Source: Brevibacillus sedimenti
GTDB lineage: Bacteria; Bacillota; Bacilli; Brevibacillales; Brevibacillaceae
Reading direction: 5' to 3'
Length of the DNA: 64,000 bases
Assembly: GCF_020923495.1 (NCBI RefSeq)
Contig: NZ_CP064048.1
Location: 1,552,501-1,616,500, forward strand
Numbering within the stretch: position 1 is the stretch's first letter; each line of letters begins with the position of its first letter. This document shows, one piece after another, positions 27,021 to 36,179 of the stretch. The notes beneath the pieces were generated by a model that was not told where the DNA came from, did not search any database, and saw nothing but the letters and a program-made list of their open reading frames with translations. Position numbers and translations under genes: made by a program.

Positions 27021-28920
27021 AAACGTCTCCCGCAACAAGCGCACCTATGCCGCGTTTTTCATCAGCAGCGTCTTTTCCGTGATGATTTTCTTCATCTACG
27101 CGATGTTTATCTTCCACCCGGAGATTAAGAACGGAAATATTAACGCCAACGTGAAAATAGGCATGATAGTGGCCGAGTACATCATCTACCTGTTTTCGTT
27201 CTTTTTCCTGTTTTACTGCGTCGGTGCCTTTTTGAAAAAGCGGGAAAAAGAGTTTGGCATCCTGTTCATGCACGGCATGACCCGCTTTCAGCGCAACATG
27301 CTGATCTTCATGGAGAACTTCATCATCGGCTCGCTGTCGATTGTGTTTGGCATTGGCTTGGGGATGGTGCTGTGCAAGCTGTTCTTCCTGTTTGCCGGTT
27401 TCCTTCTGGAAGTGGAGGCGCTGCCGTTTTACTTCCCGCTCAAGGCGATTGCCTTGACGGTGGCGGCGTTCCTCTTCCTGTTTGTCGCCATCTCCGTGTG
27501 CATCGTCCTGTTTTTGAGGCGGAGCAACCTGCTGGAACTATTGCAGGGAAGCCAGCGGCCAAAACGGGAGCCGAAAGCCTCGGTCTTTCTCTCGCTGTTG
27601 GCGGCGGGGCTGCTGGGGACAGCCTACGTTTTGGCGTTTAGGGCGGACGGGATGTTCGTCCCGCTCCTGCTGCTGCCAGTCAGCGCACTGACGATTGCCG
27701 GTACCTACCTGCTGTTCACACAGTTGAGCGTGTTCATGATCCGGCTGTTGAAGCGAAACCGCCGCTTTTACTGGAAGCGCACCAACCTGGTGACCCTCTC
27801 CGATCTGGCCTACCGGGTAAAGGACAACGCGCGCATGTTTTTCCTCGTCTGCATCGTCTCCACGGTAGCGTTTTGCGCGATCGGAACGCTGGCGGCTCTG
27901 GCAAGTTCCATTGAGGAAACAGTGGTCAAGACTCATCCGTTTGCGTTTGAGTATCGGCAGTATGTGGGGAAAAAGGCGGAACAGGAATATCTGGAGAAAC
28001 GTCTGGCCAAGATTGAAACGGCGTTGGCTGAAGGCGGTTTTTCCTTTGAAAAATACGCCCTGACGATGCGCTACCTGCCCGTCCCGGAAAGCGCAGACAA
28101 GCGCTACTCCGCGGTCGCCGTAGTGAAGCAGTCCGATTACAACCGCTTTGCCCGCGCGGCTGGCGCCGAGGAAGTGACAGCAGTCGAGGGAGAAGCAATC
28201 TACTACTCGCGAAGAACCGGCGAAAGGCCGATCAAGAGCGGGACGCTGCAGATCGGAAGCGCATCCCTTCAGCTCAAAAGTGGGGAAGGGGTTCCCCTGA
28301 TGGATCCATTCAGGGGCGAGCCGCTCGTCGTCGTGCAGGATGAGCTGTACGACCAGGTCAAAGCGGAAAAGGAACAGCATAACTATGGCTACGTCGTGGA
28401 CAACTGGAAAGAGACGAAGGTGCTCAGCGAAAAGCTGGATCAGGAATTTAGCGACGAAGACGCCATGTTGAGCGACTTTATCATGAACGACTTTTCCGCC
28501 CGCACTTCGGATTACTACATGTTGAAACAGCTGGCCAACACCAGCCTGTTTATCGGTCTCTTCGTCGGTGTCCTGTTCTTCGTCGCAGCGGCAAGCTTCC
28601 TGTACTTCCGCCTGTACACCGATTTGGAAAACGACAAGCGGCAGTACGGCGCCATCACCAGAATCGGGCTCTCCGAACAAGAGCTGTCCAAAATCGTCAC
28701 GACGCAAATCGCCCTGTTGTTCTTTGCTCCCATCCTGGTGGCAATCGTCCACAGCGCCGTCGCGTTTGTGTCGCTGCAAAGCTTTTTGAAGCTGCTGTTC
28801 ATCGCATCGGTCTTCAAACCGACATTGATCGTGCTGGCAAGTTTTGTGCTGGTGCAATTCGTCTACTTCTGGATTATCCGCAACCGCTACCTGTTCCACT
28901 TGAAAAAAGCGGTTTTGTAA
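26995..28920 (+). CDS. Bce-type ABC transporter permease (BceB-like)
   Basis: A 641-residue FtsX-family permease with ten predicted spans and a large outer domain (about residues 310-510) between spans 7 and 8, the BceB layout and length. The start MTFRQFAFKNVSRNKRTYAAFF is typical of the family. It overlaps the ATPase gene by 26 bases and has its own GGGAGG. The outer domain sets ligand specificity in this family, so the peptide bound cannot be named from sequence. The peptide of the 14.9-kb island is a possible ligand. Confidence 0.92.
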   Translation: MTFRQFAFKNVSRNKRTYAAFFISSVFSVMIFFIYAMFIFHPEIKNGNINANVKIGMIVAEYIIYLFSFFFLFYCVGAFLKKREKEFGILFMHGMTRFQRNMLIFMENFIIGSLSIVFGIGLGMVLCKLFFLFAGFLLEVEALPFYFPLKAIALTVAAFLFLFVAISVCIVLFLRRSNLLELLQGSQRPKREPKASVFLSLLAAGLLGTAYVLAFRADGMFVPLLLLPVSALTIAGTYLLFTQLSVFMIRLLKRNRRFYWKRTNLVTLSDLAYRVKDNARMFFLVCIVSTVAFCAIGTLAALASSIEETVVKTHPFAFEYRQYVGKKAEQEYLEKRLAKIETALAEGGFSFEKYALTMRYLPVPESADKRYSAVAVVKQSDYNRFARAAGAEEVTAVEGEAIYYSRRTGERPIKSGTLQIGSASLQLKSGEGVPLMDPFRGEPLVVVQDELYDQVKAEKEQHNYGYVVDNWKETKVLSEKLDQEFSDEDAMLSDFIMNDFSARTSDYYMLKQLANTSLFIGLFVGVLFFVAAASFLYFRLYTDLENDKRQYGAITRIGLSEQELSKIVTTQIALLFFAPILVAIVHSAVAFVSLQSFLKLLFIASVFKPTLIVLASFVLVQFVYFWIIRNRYLFHLKKAVL

Positions 28921-28939
28921 TAGAAAAAGCGATCTGCGC

Positions 28940-28983
28940 AGATCCCGCGCGGCAGGAGGCCCCTGCTGCCCGGGATCTTTGTT
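28940..28983 (+). terminator. Terminator after the Bce-type ABC genes
   Basis: AGATCCCG and GGCAG pair with CTGCC and CGGGATCT, followed by TTTGTTGTT. Strong GC stem, moderate T tail. Confidence 0.7.
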
Positions 28984-29007
28984 GTTGGAGAAATTTTGCA
29001 AAAACTA

Positions 29008-29036
29008 TTGCAATAAGATGATAATCGTATTATATT
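29008..29036 (+). promoter_or_regulatory. SigA-type promoter of the Lrp-family gene
   Basis: TTGCAA (29008-29013), 17-bp spacer, TATATT (29031-29036). Confidence 0.65.
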
Positions 29037-29132
29037 ATCTAAAAACAGACGATATTCGTCATGAAAATTTATTTTATTGCCGTGATATGTAATGTGTTGC
29101 GGTAAATCTGGTCGAAAAAAGGTAGTGAAGTT

Positions 29133-29609
29133 ATGGACGAAAAATATCATCGCTCACTGTATTCCCAATTGGACGATTTGGATTACGCGATCGCCCGTAG
29201 GCTGCAGGACAATGCGCGTCTGCCGTTTACGCAGATCGCCAAGGAATTGGGTGTCACGGAAAAGACCGTACGGATTCGCGTGCAGCAGATGCAGGACGAG
29301 GGTGTGCTCAGCCTGGTCGGGATCGTCAACCCGGTCAAGGCCGGAATTACGGTGCAGTCCCTGATCCAGGTGGCCGTAGAGGCGGGGAAACTGGATGACG
29401 TGGTGGCGAAACTGCAGGACATCTACGAGGTCAGGCTGGTTGTGCTGACCACAGGCGATTACCAGTTGATGATTCAGGTGTTGAACCGCGATTACGAGGA
29501 ATTGTCGCAATTTTTAATGAACAAGCTCAACAAAATCGAGGGCATCACCAAGGTCAACGTCATCAACGAACTGAAAGTACTGAAATCGCGCTTTCGCTTT
29601 ATTCGTTAA
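29133..29609 (+). CDS. Lrp/AsnC-family transcription regulator (YwrC/ChrS-like)
   Basis: A 158-residue regulator: N-terminal helix-turn-helix (RLPFTQIAKELGVTEKTVRI) and C-terminal RAM ligand-binding domain (residues 75-150). Downstream genes encode a peptide ABC transporter, two chromate transporters and a gamma-glutamyltransferase. In B. subtilis the related ywrC lies with chromate transporters ywrA/ywrB and the glutamyltransferase ywrD, so this gene probably controls the cluster in response to an amino acid or related ligand. A palindromic hairpin at 29614-29639 lies between it and the next gene. Confidence 0.87.
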   Translation: MDEKYHRSLYSQLDDLDYAIARRLQDNARLPFTQIAKELGVTEKTVRIRVQQMQDEGVLSLVGIVNPVKAGITVQSLIQVAVEAGKLDDVVAKLQDIYEVRLVVLTTGDYQLMIQVLNRDYEELSQFLMNKLNKIEGITKVNVINELKVLKSRFRFIR

Positions 29610-29613
29610 AGAC

Positions 29614-29639
29614 AATCGTTCCTGGCAGCAGGAACGGTT
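29614..29639 (+). other. Inverted repeat between the Lrp gene and the transporter genes
   Basis: AATCGTTCCTG (29614-29624) and CAGGAACGGTT (29629-29639) with a four-base loop. There is no T run, so it could be an operator or an RNA-processing hairpin. Confidence 0.45.
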
Positions 29640-29677
29640 GCCATATTCATGCAACCCAAAGAGAAGGAGGAGGACTT

Positions 29678-31231
29678 ATGTTGTCGCAAAAGATGGGAAA
29701 AACGCTGCTGGCAGCACTACTGGGAACAGTGCTGCTGGCGGCCGGTTGTGGAGGAGGTGGCGGCAGTCAGACAGCAGGGACCGCGCCGACCGCCGGCACA
29801 GGCAAAAAAGTGATCACCATCGGGTTGAAAGCAGATCCGCCGACGCTCGATCCAAGCACCTCCACCGCGCTGGTCGACCGCATGGTGTACGCCAGCCTTT
29901 ACGACAAGCTGTTTGACATTGATCCGAGCGGCAAGATCGTGCCGATGCTGGTCAGCTCGTACGAAGTGTCGCCGGACGGCAAAACCTACACGCTCAAGCT
30001 GAAGGAGGGCGTCAAGTTCCACGACGGCACCGACTTTGACGCGGAGGCGGTCAAGTTCAACTTCGAGCGCAACATGAACGGCGAGTCATCCAGGCGCAAA
30101 AGCGAGTTGAAAGTGGTGGAAGACGTTACGGTCGTTGACCAGCACACGGTCCAGATAAAACTGAAGGAACCGTTTGCGCCGCTCATCTCCATCCTGGCCG
30201 ACCGCTCGGGAATGATGGTCTCACCGGCGGCTGTCAAACAGTACGGGGACGACTTCCTCAACCATCCGGTCGGCACCGGGCCGTTCGTCTTCGTCGAGCA
30301 CGTCAAAGGGGACCACGTGACGCTGAAGCGCAACGACAATTACTGGAACGGCAAGGTGAACGTGGACGAGGTCACCTACAAGGTGTTTACCAATGGCACG
30401 GCCAAGGTGCAGAACCTGCGCTCCGGCATGCTGGACATCATCGACGAGGTGCCGGTGAAGGAGATTCCGGCGATCAAGGGAGATGCCAACCTGCAGTTGG
30501 TGGCCGAACCCAGCATGGGCTACATGGGCTTTTATCTGAACAACAGCAAGCCGCCGTTTGACAACAAGTACCTGCGCCAGGCCGTGGAGCGGGCCATCGA
30601 CCGGGAAGCGGTGGTCAAGGTGCTGTTCAACGGCTACGCGCTGCCGGGCCGTTCGCCGTTTGCACCGGGCAATCTGGCGTACAACAGCGAGCTGGACAAG
30701 CCGGTCAAGCCGAATCCGGATGAGATCAAGCAGCTGCTGGCCAAAGGCGGCAAGCCGAACGGATTCAGCTTCAAGATGTATATCGCGACCTCGACGGAAA
30801 ACGAACAATTCGGCGCCGTGATCCAAAACATGCTGAAACCGTATAACATCAACGTGCAGTTGGAAAAGTTGGAATTTGGCCAATTGATTGAAAAAGGTGA
30901 TAACGGCGACTTTGAGGCACTCAACCTGGGCTGGTCCGGACGACAGGACCCCGACCAGAACTTCTACGACTTCGTCGTCACTGGCACTTCCAACAACGAC
31001 GGCCGCATCAGCATTCCGAAGCTGGATGAGCTGGCTGTCGGGGCGCGAGTGGAGATTGACGAAGCGAAGCGCAGGCAGATGTACGAAGAGGCTGTCAAGA
31101 TCCTGCAGGAAGAGGCGGGCTACGTCTACGTCTATCACCAGTACAACCTGCTGGCGATGAACAAGAAGATCAGCGGATTTACCTATGTGCCGGACGGCCT
31201 GATCCGCACGGCGACACTGGACAAGCAGTAA
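29678..31231 (+). CDS. Peptide ABC transporter substrate-binding lipoprotein (SBP family 5)
   Basis: A 517-residue secreted lipoprotein: signal peptide with lipobox LLAAGCGGG (Cys near residue 25), then the OppA/DppA-type fold beginning KKVITIGLKADPPTLDPSTS, with the family hallmark HPVGTGPFVF near residue 190. It delivers peptides, nickel or glutathione-like ligands to the permeases that follow. Ligand cannot be read from sequence; the nearby gamma-glutamyltransferase suggests gamma-glutamyl peptides or glutathione. AAGGAGGAGG precedes the ATG. Confidence 0.92.
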   Translation: MLSQKMGKTLLAALLGTVLLAAGCGGGGGSQTAGTAPTAGTGKKVITIGLKADPPTLDPSTSTALVDRMVYASLYDKLFDIDPSGKIVPMLVSSYEVSPDGKTYTLKLKEGVKFHDGTDFDAEAVKFNFERNMNGESSRRKSELKVVEDVTVVDQHTVQIKLKEPFAPLISILADRSGMMVSPAAVKQYGDDFLNHPVGTGPFVFVEHVKGDHVTLKRNDNYWNGKVNVDEVTYKVFTNGTAKVQNLRSGMLDIIDEVPVKEIPAIKGDANLQLVAEPSMGYMGFYLNNSKPPFDNKYLRQAVERAIDREAVVKVLFNGYALPGRSPFAPGNLAYNSELDKPVKPNPDEIKQLLAKGGKPNGFSFKMYIATSTENEQFGAVIQNMLKPYNINVQLEKLEFGQLIEKGDNGDFEALNLGWSGRQDPDQNFYDFVVTGTSNNDGRISIPKLDELAVGARVEIDEAKRRQMYEEAVKILQEEAGYVYVYHQYNLLAMNKKISGFTYVPDGLIRTATLDKQ

Positions 31232-31262
31232 TCGACACACTGTAGTGCGGGGAGGAATTGTC

Positions 31263-32222
31263 ATGATGTTTGTGGTGAGACGTCTGCTGCTGACAATCCC
31301 GATTCTCCTACTGGTGTCGATCATGACGTTCTCCTTAATCCACCTGATCCCGGGCGATCCTGCCCGGGTCATTTTGGGACAGGAGGCGACACCGGAGGCG
31401 TATCAGGAACTGCGGGCCGAATTGGGGCTGGACAAGCCGGTTGTGGTCCAGTATGTTTCCTGGCTGGGAAAAGTGCTCCAGGGGGACCTGGGCATGTCGA
31501 TTACCGACCGCGTGCCGGTCTCCGAACTGATCATACAGCGGCTGCCGGCTACCGTGGAACTGACCATTGGCACGTTTCTCGTCGCGCTTCTGATCGCTTT
31601 TCCGGCCGGCATCCTGGCAGCCGTGCGGAGGGGAACGTGGATTGACTACACCAGCACGTTTGCCGCGTTGGGCGGCATGAGCATCCCCAGTTTCTGGCTG
31701 GCGATGATGCTGATCATTTACTTCGCTGTGGAAAATCAATGGCTGCCGTCTTCGGGCTACGTGCCGTTCAGCGAAAACCCGGTGCAGAATATCATGGCGA
31801 TGATTCTGCCCTGTCTGGCTACCGGCCTGCGCGAATCGGCCGTCTTGATGCGGATGCTGCGCTCATCCCTGTTGGAAGTGATCAACATGGACTTTATCCG
31901 CACGGCCAAGGCCAAGGGGCTGAACGAGGTACGCACCGTGCTCGGCCACGCGCTGCGCAACGCGCTCATTCCTGTGGTCACCACCTCCGGTCTGATGATT
32001 GCCGGCCTGCTGGGCGGGCTGGTCATCACCGAATCGATTTTTTCCATTCCCGGTTTTGGCCGGCTGATCGTGGAATCGGTGTTCAAGCGGGATTACGTCA
32101 CGGTTCAGGGAGCGATCCTGGTATCGGCCATGTTGGTCGTGGTGGTAAACCTGGCGGTGGACCTCTTGTACGCTGTCATCGATCCGCGCATCAAGGCGGG
32201 GAAAGGGGCGGAAGGATCATGA
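31263..32222 (+). CDS. Peptide ABC transporter permease (DppB-like)
   Basis: About 319 residues and six spans, beginning MMFVVRRLLLTIPILLLVSI as in DppB/OppB/GsiC. The conserved EAA loop (RTAKAKGLNEVRTVLGHALR) that contacts the ATPases is near residue 215. GGGGAGG at 31249-31255 sets the ATG at 31263. Its stop overlaps the next start as ATGA. Confidence 0.93.
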   Translation: MMFVVRRLLLTIPILLLVSIMTFSLIHLIPGDPARVILGQEATPEAYQELRAELGLDKPVVVQYVSWLGKVLQGDLGMSITDRVPVSELIIQRLPATVELTIGTFLVALLIAFPAGILAAVRRGTWIDYTSTFAALGGMSIPSFWLAMMLIIYFAVENQWLPSSGYVPFSENPVQNIMAMILPCLATGLRESAVLMRMLRSSLLEVINMDFIRTAKAKGLNEVRTVLGHALRNALIPVVTTSGLMIAGLLGGLVITESIFSIPGFGRLIVESVFKRDYVTVQGAILVSAMLVVVVNLAVDLLYAVIDPRIKAGKGAEGS

Positions 32223-33049
32223 ACGCATGGCGAAAATTTGTGCGCAACGGCATGGGTGTTCTCGGCGGATTGATCATTCTGGCGCTGATTGTCGTCGCCA
32301 TTTTCGCGGAGCAGATCGCCCCCTACGATCCCAACGAGCAGAACTATGACAAGGTGTTGATGCCGCCCAGCGCGGAACATCCGTTTGGCACGGACGATCT
32401 GGGACGGGACATCTTCTCCCGGGTCATCCACGGCTCCCGCATTTCGATTGAGGCGGCGGTCATCTCTGTCGGCATCGCCATGCTGATCGGTGTGCCCATC
32501 GGCCTTTTGTCGGGATACTACCGCGGCTTCTGGGATGAGTGGGTGGTCATGCGCACCGTGGATGCGATGCAGGCGTTTCCGTTTCTGATTCTGGCACTCG
32601 CCATCTCGGCCGTGCTCGGCTCCGGCTTCGGCAACGCCATGCTGGCGATCGGAATCGGCTTTTCTCCCGCCTTTGTCCGCATTACGCGGGGGCAGGTGCT
32701 GTCGCTTCGCAACATGGAGTACATCCAGGCGGCCCGGGCGGTGGGCGTCAAGGACAGTCGGATCATTTTCCGCCACATCCTGCCCAACGCGCTCAATCCG
32801 ATCGTCATCCAGGCCACGCTGGCGATGGCGGCGGGGATCCTGGCAGAAGCCTCGCTCTCCTATCTGGGATTGGGCGTACAGCCGCCGACGCCGTCCTGGG
32901 GCAGCATGTTGAATCAGGCCCAGACGCTGATGTCCGTCGCGCCGTACGCCACTTTTTACCCCGGCATGGCGATCTTCCTGGTCGTGCTCGGCTTCAACCT
33001 GCTGGGGGATGGTCTGCAGCAAATACTTGATCCGCGGGTGCGGAAATAA
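32219..33049 (+). CDS. Peptide ABC transporter permease (DppC-like)
   Basis: A 276-residue second permease with about six spans, starting MNAWRKFVRNGMGVLGGLII. The N-terminal outer segment PYDPNEQNYDKVLMPPS and GTDDLGRDIFSRVIHGSRIS are typical of DppC/OppC; the EAA loop is AARAVGVKDSRIIFRHILPN. It overlaps the previous gene by four bases (ATGA). Confidence 0.93.
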   Translation: MNAWRKFVRNGMGVLGGLIILALIVVAIFAEQIAPYDPNEQNYDKVLMPPSAEHPFGTDDLGRDIFSRVIHGSRISIEAAVISVGIAMLIGVPIGLLSGYYRGFWDEWVVMRTVDAMQAFPFLILALAISAVLGSGFGNAMLAIGIGFSPAFVRITRGQVLSLRNMEYIQAARAVGVKDSRIIFRHILPNALNPIVIQATLAMAAGILAEASLSYLGLGVQPPTPSWGSMLNQAQTLMSVAPYATFYPGMAIFLVVLGFNLLGDGLQQILDPRVRK

Positions 33050-33067
33050 ACGGGGGAGGAGAGCCTC

Positions 33068-34042
33068 ATGACGACCATACTGGAAGTGGAACAACTGAGA
33101 ACGCGGTTTCGCACGGAAAACGGCGTCGTCAACGTGGTCGACGGCGTCGACTTCTCCATCCGCGCCGGCGAAACGCTTGGCGTCGTAGGCGAATCCGGCT
33201 GCGGCAAAAGCGTCACCAGCCTCTCGATCATGCGCCTGCTGCCGCCCAACGGCAGGGCGGAGGGAACGATCCGGTTCAACGGCACCAATCTGCTGGAACT
33301 GTCGGAAAAAGAGATGCAGGCGGTGCGCGGCAACGACATCTCGATGATCTTTCAGGAACCGATGACCTCGCTCAACCCGCTGCACACGGTGGGCAGGCAG
33401 ATCGAGGAAGCGATCCAGCTGCACTGGAAAGTAAGCAAGGCGCAGGCCAGGGAACGGGCGATCGCGATGCTGAAAGCGGTGGGCATGCCGCGCGCGGAGG
33501 AGATCTACGGGGAGTACCCGCACCAGCTCTCCGGGGGGATGCGGCAGCGCGTCATGATCGCGATGGCGATGGCGTGCGACCCCAAGCTGATCATCGCCGA
33601 CGAGCCGACGACGGCCCTGGATGTGACGATCCAGGCGCAGATTCTCGACCTGATGCGGGAACTGAAGGAGAAGACGGGCACATCAATCATGCTGATCACG
33701 CACGATCTGGGTGTCGTCGCCGAAATGTGCGACCGCGTCATCGTCATGTACGCCGGGCAGGTGGTGGAGGAGACCGACGTGGAAACGCTGTTTGAGCAGC
33801 CCAAACACCCGTACACCATCGGCCTGATGAAGTCAATTCCCGAGCTGGACGAGGAGCGGGAGTACCTGGACACCATCCCGGGCGCGGTGCCGCTGCCCCA
33901 CCAGATGCCCAAGGGGTGCCGGTTTGCCCCGCGGTGCGCGCAGGCCATGCCGATCTGCCGCGAACAGCCACCCGAGCTTTTGCAGTTGGACGGCCACAAA
34001 TGCCGCTGCTGGCTGTACGCAGAAGGGAGGCATGAGGCATGA
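33068..34042 (+). CDS. Peptide ABC transporter ATPase (DppD-like)
   Basis: A 324-residue ATPase: Walker [16 protein letters not shown], signature [16 protein letters not shown], Walker [13 protein letters not shown], and the C-terminal oligopeptide-transporter domain with Cys-rich [17 protein letters not shown], which in relatives binds an iron-sulfur cluster. It pairs with the DppF-like ATPase that starts in its last four bases. GGGGGAGGAG precedes the start. Confidence 0.95.
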   Translation: MTTILEVEQLRTRFRTENGVVNVVDGVDFSIRAGETLGVVGESGCGKSVTSLSIMRLLPPNGRAEGTIRFNGTNLLELSEKEMQAVRGNDISMIFQEPMTSLNPLHTVGRQIEEAIQLHWKVSKAQARERAIAMLKAVGMPRAEEIYGEYPHQLSGGMRQRVMIAMAMACDPKLIIADEPTTALDVTIQAQILDLMRELKEKTGTSIMLITHDLGVVAEMCDRVIVMYAGQVVEETDVETLFEQPKHPYTIGLMKSIPELDEEREYLDTIPGAVPLPHQMPKGCRFAPRCAQAMPICREQPPELLQLDGHKCRCWLYAEGRHEA

Positions 34043-35022
34043 AGCCGCTGTTGGAAGTAAAAGGGCTTAAGAAACACTTTCCGATCAAGTCCGGCTTTTT
34101 CAAGAAAACGAAGGGATACGTGAAGGCCGTAGACGGCATCGACCTGCAGGTGTTTCCAGGGGAGACGCTTGGTATCGTGGGCGAGTCGGGGTGCGGCAAG
34201 TCGACCACCGGCCGGACCATTTTGCGGCTGCTGGAACCGACCGCAGGGGAGGTCTGGTTTGACGGCAAGGATCTCGCCAGACTGTCCAAGGAAGAGATGC
34301 GGCGCATGCGCAAGGACCTGCAGATGGTCTTTCAGGACCCGTACGCTTCGCTCAATCCGCGCATGACGATCAAGCAAATCCTGATGGAGTCGCTGGCGGT
34401 GCACAACATCGGGACGCGGGAGGAACGGCTGGCAACCATCGAAGAGATGATCGAGATCGTCGGTCTTCGCAAGGAGCACCTGAACCGGCATCCACACGAT
34501 TTTTCCGGCGGCCAGCGGCAGCGCATCGGGATCGCCCGGGCGCTGGTGGTGAAGCCGAAGCTGATCATCGCGGACGAACCGGTGTCGGCGCTGGACGTCT
34601 CGATTCAGTCGCAGATTCTGAACCTGTTGAAAGATCTGAAAAAAGAGTTTAACCTGACCCTGATGTTTATCTCGCACGACTTGTCGGTCGTCAAACACCT
34701 GTGCGACCGGGTGGCCGTCATGTATCTGGGGCGGGTGGTGGAAATTGCCGACAAGCGGACGCTGTTCGACAATCCCAGCCATCCGTACACGCGGGCGCTC
34801 TTGTCTGCCGTTCCCGTGGCCAAGCCGCGGCAGAAGCGGGAACGCATCCTGCTGACCGGCGACCTGCCCAGTCCGGCCAATCCGCCGAGCGGCTGCACGT
34901 TCCATCCGCGCTGCCCGCATGCGACCGACCTGTGCAAGACCAAAGCGCCGAGCCTGGCCGATATCGGGGGCGGACAGTTCGTCTCCTGCCACCTGGTACA
35001 TGCAGGCGAGCTGGCGACCTGA
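34039..35022 (+). CDS. Peptide ABC transporter ATPase (DppF/OppF-like)
   Basis: A 327-residue ATPase with Walker [16 protein letters not shown], signature [16 protein letters not shown], Walker [15 protein letters not shown] and C-terminal Cys motif [17 protein letters not shown]. It is the second ATPase of the five-gene transporter begun at 29678. All five genes are close or overlapping, so they form one transcript. Confidence 0.95.
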   Translation: MKPLLEVKGLKKHFPIKSGFFKKTKGYVKAVDGIDLQVFPGETLGIVGESGCGKSTTGRTILRLLEPTAGEVWFDGKDLARLSKEEMRRMRKDLQMVFQDPYASLNPRMTIKQILMESLAVHNIGTREERLATIEEMIEIVGLRKEHLNRHPHDFSGGQRQRIGIARALVVKPKLIIADEPVSALDVSIQSQILNLLKDLKKEFNLTLMFISHDLSVVKHLCDRVAVMYLGRVVEIADKRTLFDNPSHPYTRALLSAVPVAKPRQKRERILLTGDLPSPANPPSGCTFHPRCPHATDLCKTKAPSLADIGGGQFVSCHLVHAGELAT

Positions 35023-35043
35023 CGGCGGGACGGAGGCATTCAG

Positions 35044-35625
35044 ATGATCTATTGGCAGTTGTTTCTCGCGTTTTTTCGCATCGGCATTTTCGGCTACGGC
35101 GGCGGACCGACGATGGTCCCCCTGTTTTACGCCGAGTGCGTGCAGAAGTACAAATGGGTAAGTGAAGAGGATTTTACCGACAACCTGGCGCTGGCCAACG
35201 CCCTGCCCGGCCCGATCGCCACCAAGCTGGCAGCGTTTATCGGGTACCGGGTCAAAGGTTGGAGCGGCGCGCTGGTGGCCAACTGCGCGGTGGTGCTGCC
35301 CATCGTGCTGGTCATGATCGCGCTGCTGCAGGTGATTTACCAGTGGAAGGACGCGCCCGGCGTGTACGGGATGATTCAGGCGATCCAGCCGGTGATCGCC
35401 GTCATGACCGGCGTGCTGACCTGGGAGTTTTTGCAGAAGGGCTGGCAGGGAGCGGGCAACAAGAGCGGCGTCGCCCTCATGCTGGTCCTGTCGCTGGTGG
35501 CCCTGCTCTTCCTTGACCTGCACCCCGGCATTGTGGTGGGCATTGCCCTGGCCGGTTCGTTTGCCTATTCCACCTGGGTGCTGCGGAAGCGGAAAACGCC
35601 GGGCGGCAAGGAGGGGGCGGCATGA
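35044..35625 (+). CDS. Short-chain chromate transporter, first half
   Basis: A 193-residue membrane protein with five or six spans and the ChrA-family motif FGYGGGPTMVPLF near residue 17, then NALPGPIATKLAAFIGY. Short-chain chromate transporters are encoded as adjacent pairs, and the second half follows with a four-base overlap. Homologues in B. subtilis (ywrB/ywrA) work together in chromate efflux. In this setting the true substrate may be another anion such as sulfate. Confidence 0.9.
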   Translation: MIYWQLFLAFFRIGIFGYGGGPTMVPLFYAECVQKYKWVSEEDFTDNLALANALPGPIATKLAAFIGYRVKGWSGALVANCAVVLPIVLVMIALLQVIYQWKDAPGVYGMIQAIQPVIAVMTGVLTWEFLQKGWQGAGNKSGVALMLVLSLVALLFLDLHPGIVVGIALAGSFAYSTWVLRKRKTPGGKEGAA

Positions 35626-36152
35626 TTTACCTGCAGCTGTTCTGGGCGTTTTTTATCTCCAACATTCTCGGCTACGGCGGTGGGCCGCCCAGCATCCCGC
35701 TGATCCAGAACGAGGTGGTCGACCACTATCACTGGATGACGATGAAAGAATTCGGGGAGGTGCTGGCAGTCGCCAATGCGCTGCCCAGTCCGATCGCCAC
35801 CAAGCTGGCGGGTTACGTCGGCTACCAGGTGGCCGGCGTGCCGGGGGCGGCGGTCGCGCTCCTGGCGACAATAGCGCCGACGGCTGTCGCCATGATCCTG
35901 CTGCTCAATTTCCTCAACGTGTTTCGCAACGCGCCGCAGGTGAAAGCGATGACCCAATCCGTCCGTCCGATTGTCACCGTGCTTCTGGGCACGATGACGT
36001 ACGAGTTTTTCCTCGGAGCCGTGGAGGGCATCGGCTGGATGCAGACCGGCATCCTGGCCATCGCCTCCTTTCTCCTGCTGGAAAAGTGGAAGCTGAACCC
36101 TGCGCTTGTAATCGCCCTCTCCATGGGTTACGGGTTTTTCTTCATCGGCTAA
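35622..36152 (+). CDS. Short-chain chromate transporter, second half
   Basis: A 176-residue partner of the preceding protein with the same layout: LGYGGGPPSIPLIQ near residue 17 and NALPSPIATKLAGYVGY. The halves have opposite membrane orientation in characterised pairs. The start overlaps the first half by four bases, so the two should be made in equal amounts. Confidence 0.9.
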   Translation: MIYLQLFWAFFISNILGYGGGPPSIPLIQNEVVDHYHWMTMKEFGEVLAVANALPSPIATKLAGYVGYQVAGVPGAAVALLATIAPTAVAMILLLNFLNVFRNAPQVKAMTQSVRPIVTVLLGTMTYEFFLGAVEGIGWMQTGILAIASFLLLEKWKLNPALVIALSMGYGFFFIG

Positions 36153-36179
36153 CGATTACAGTTGATCGGAGGTACACGT

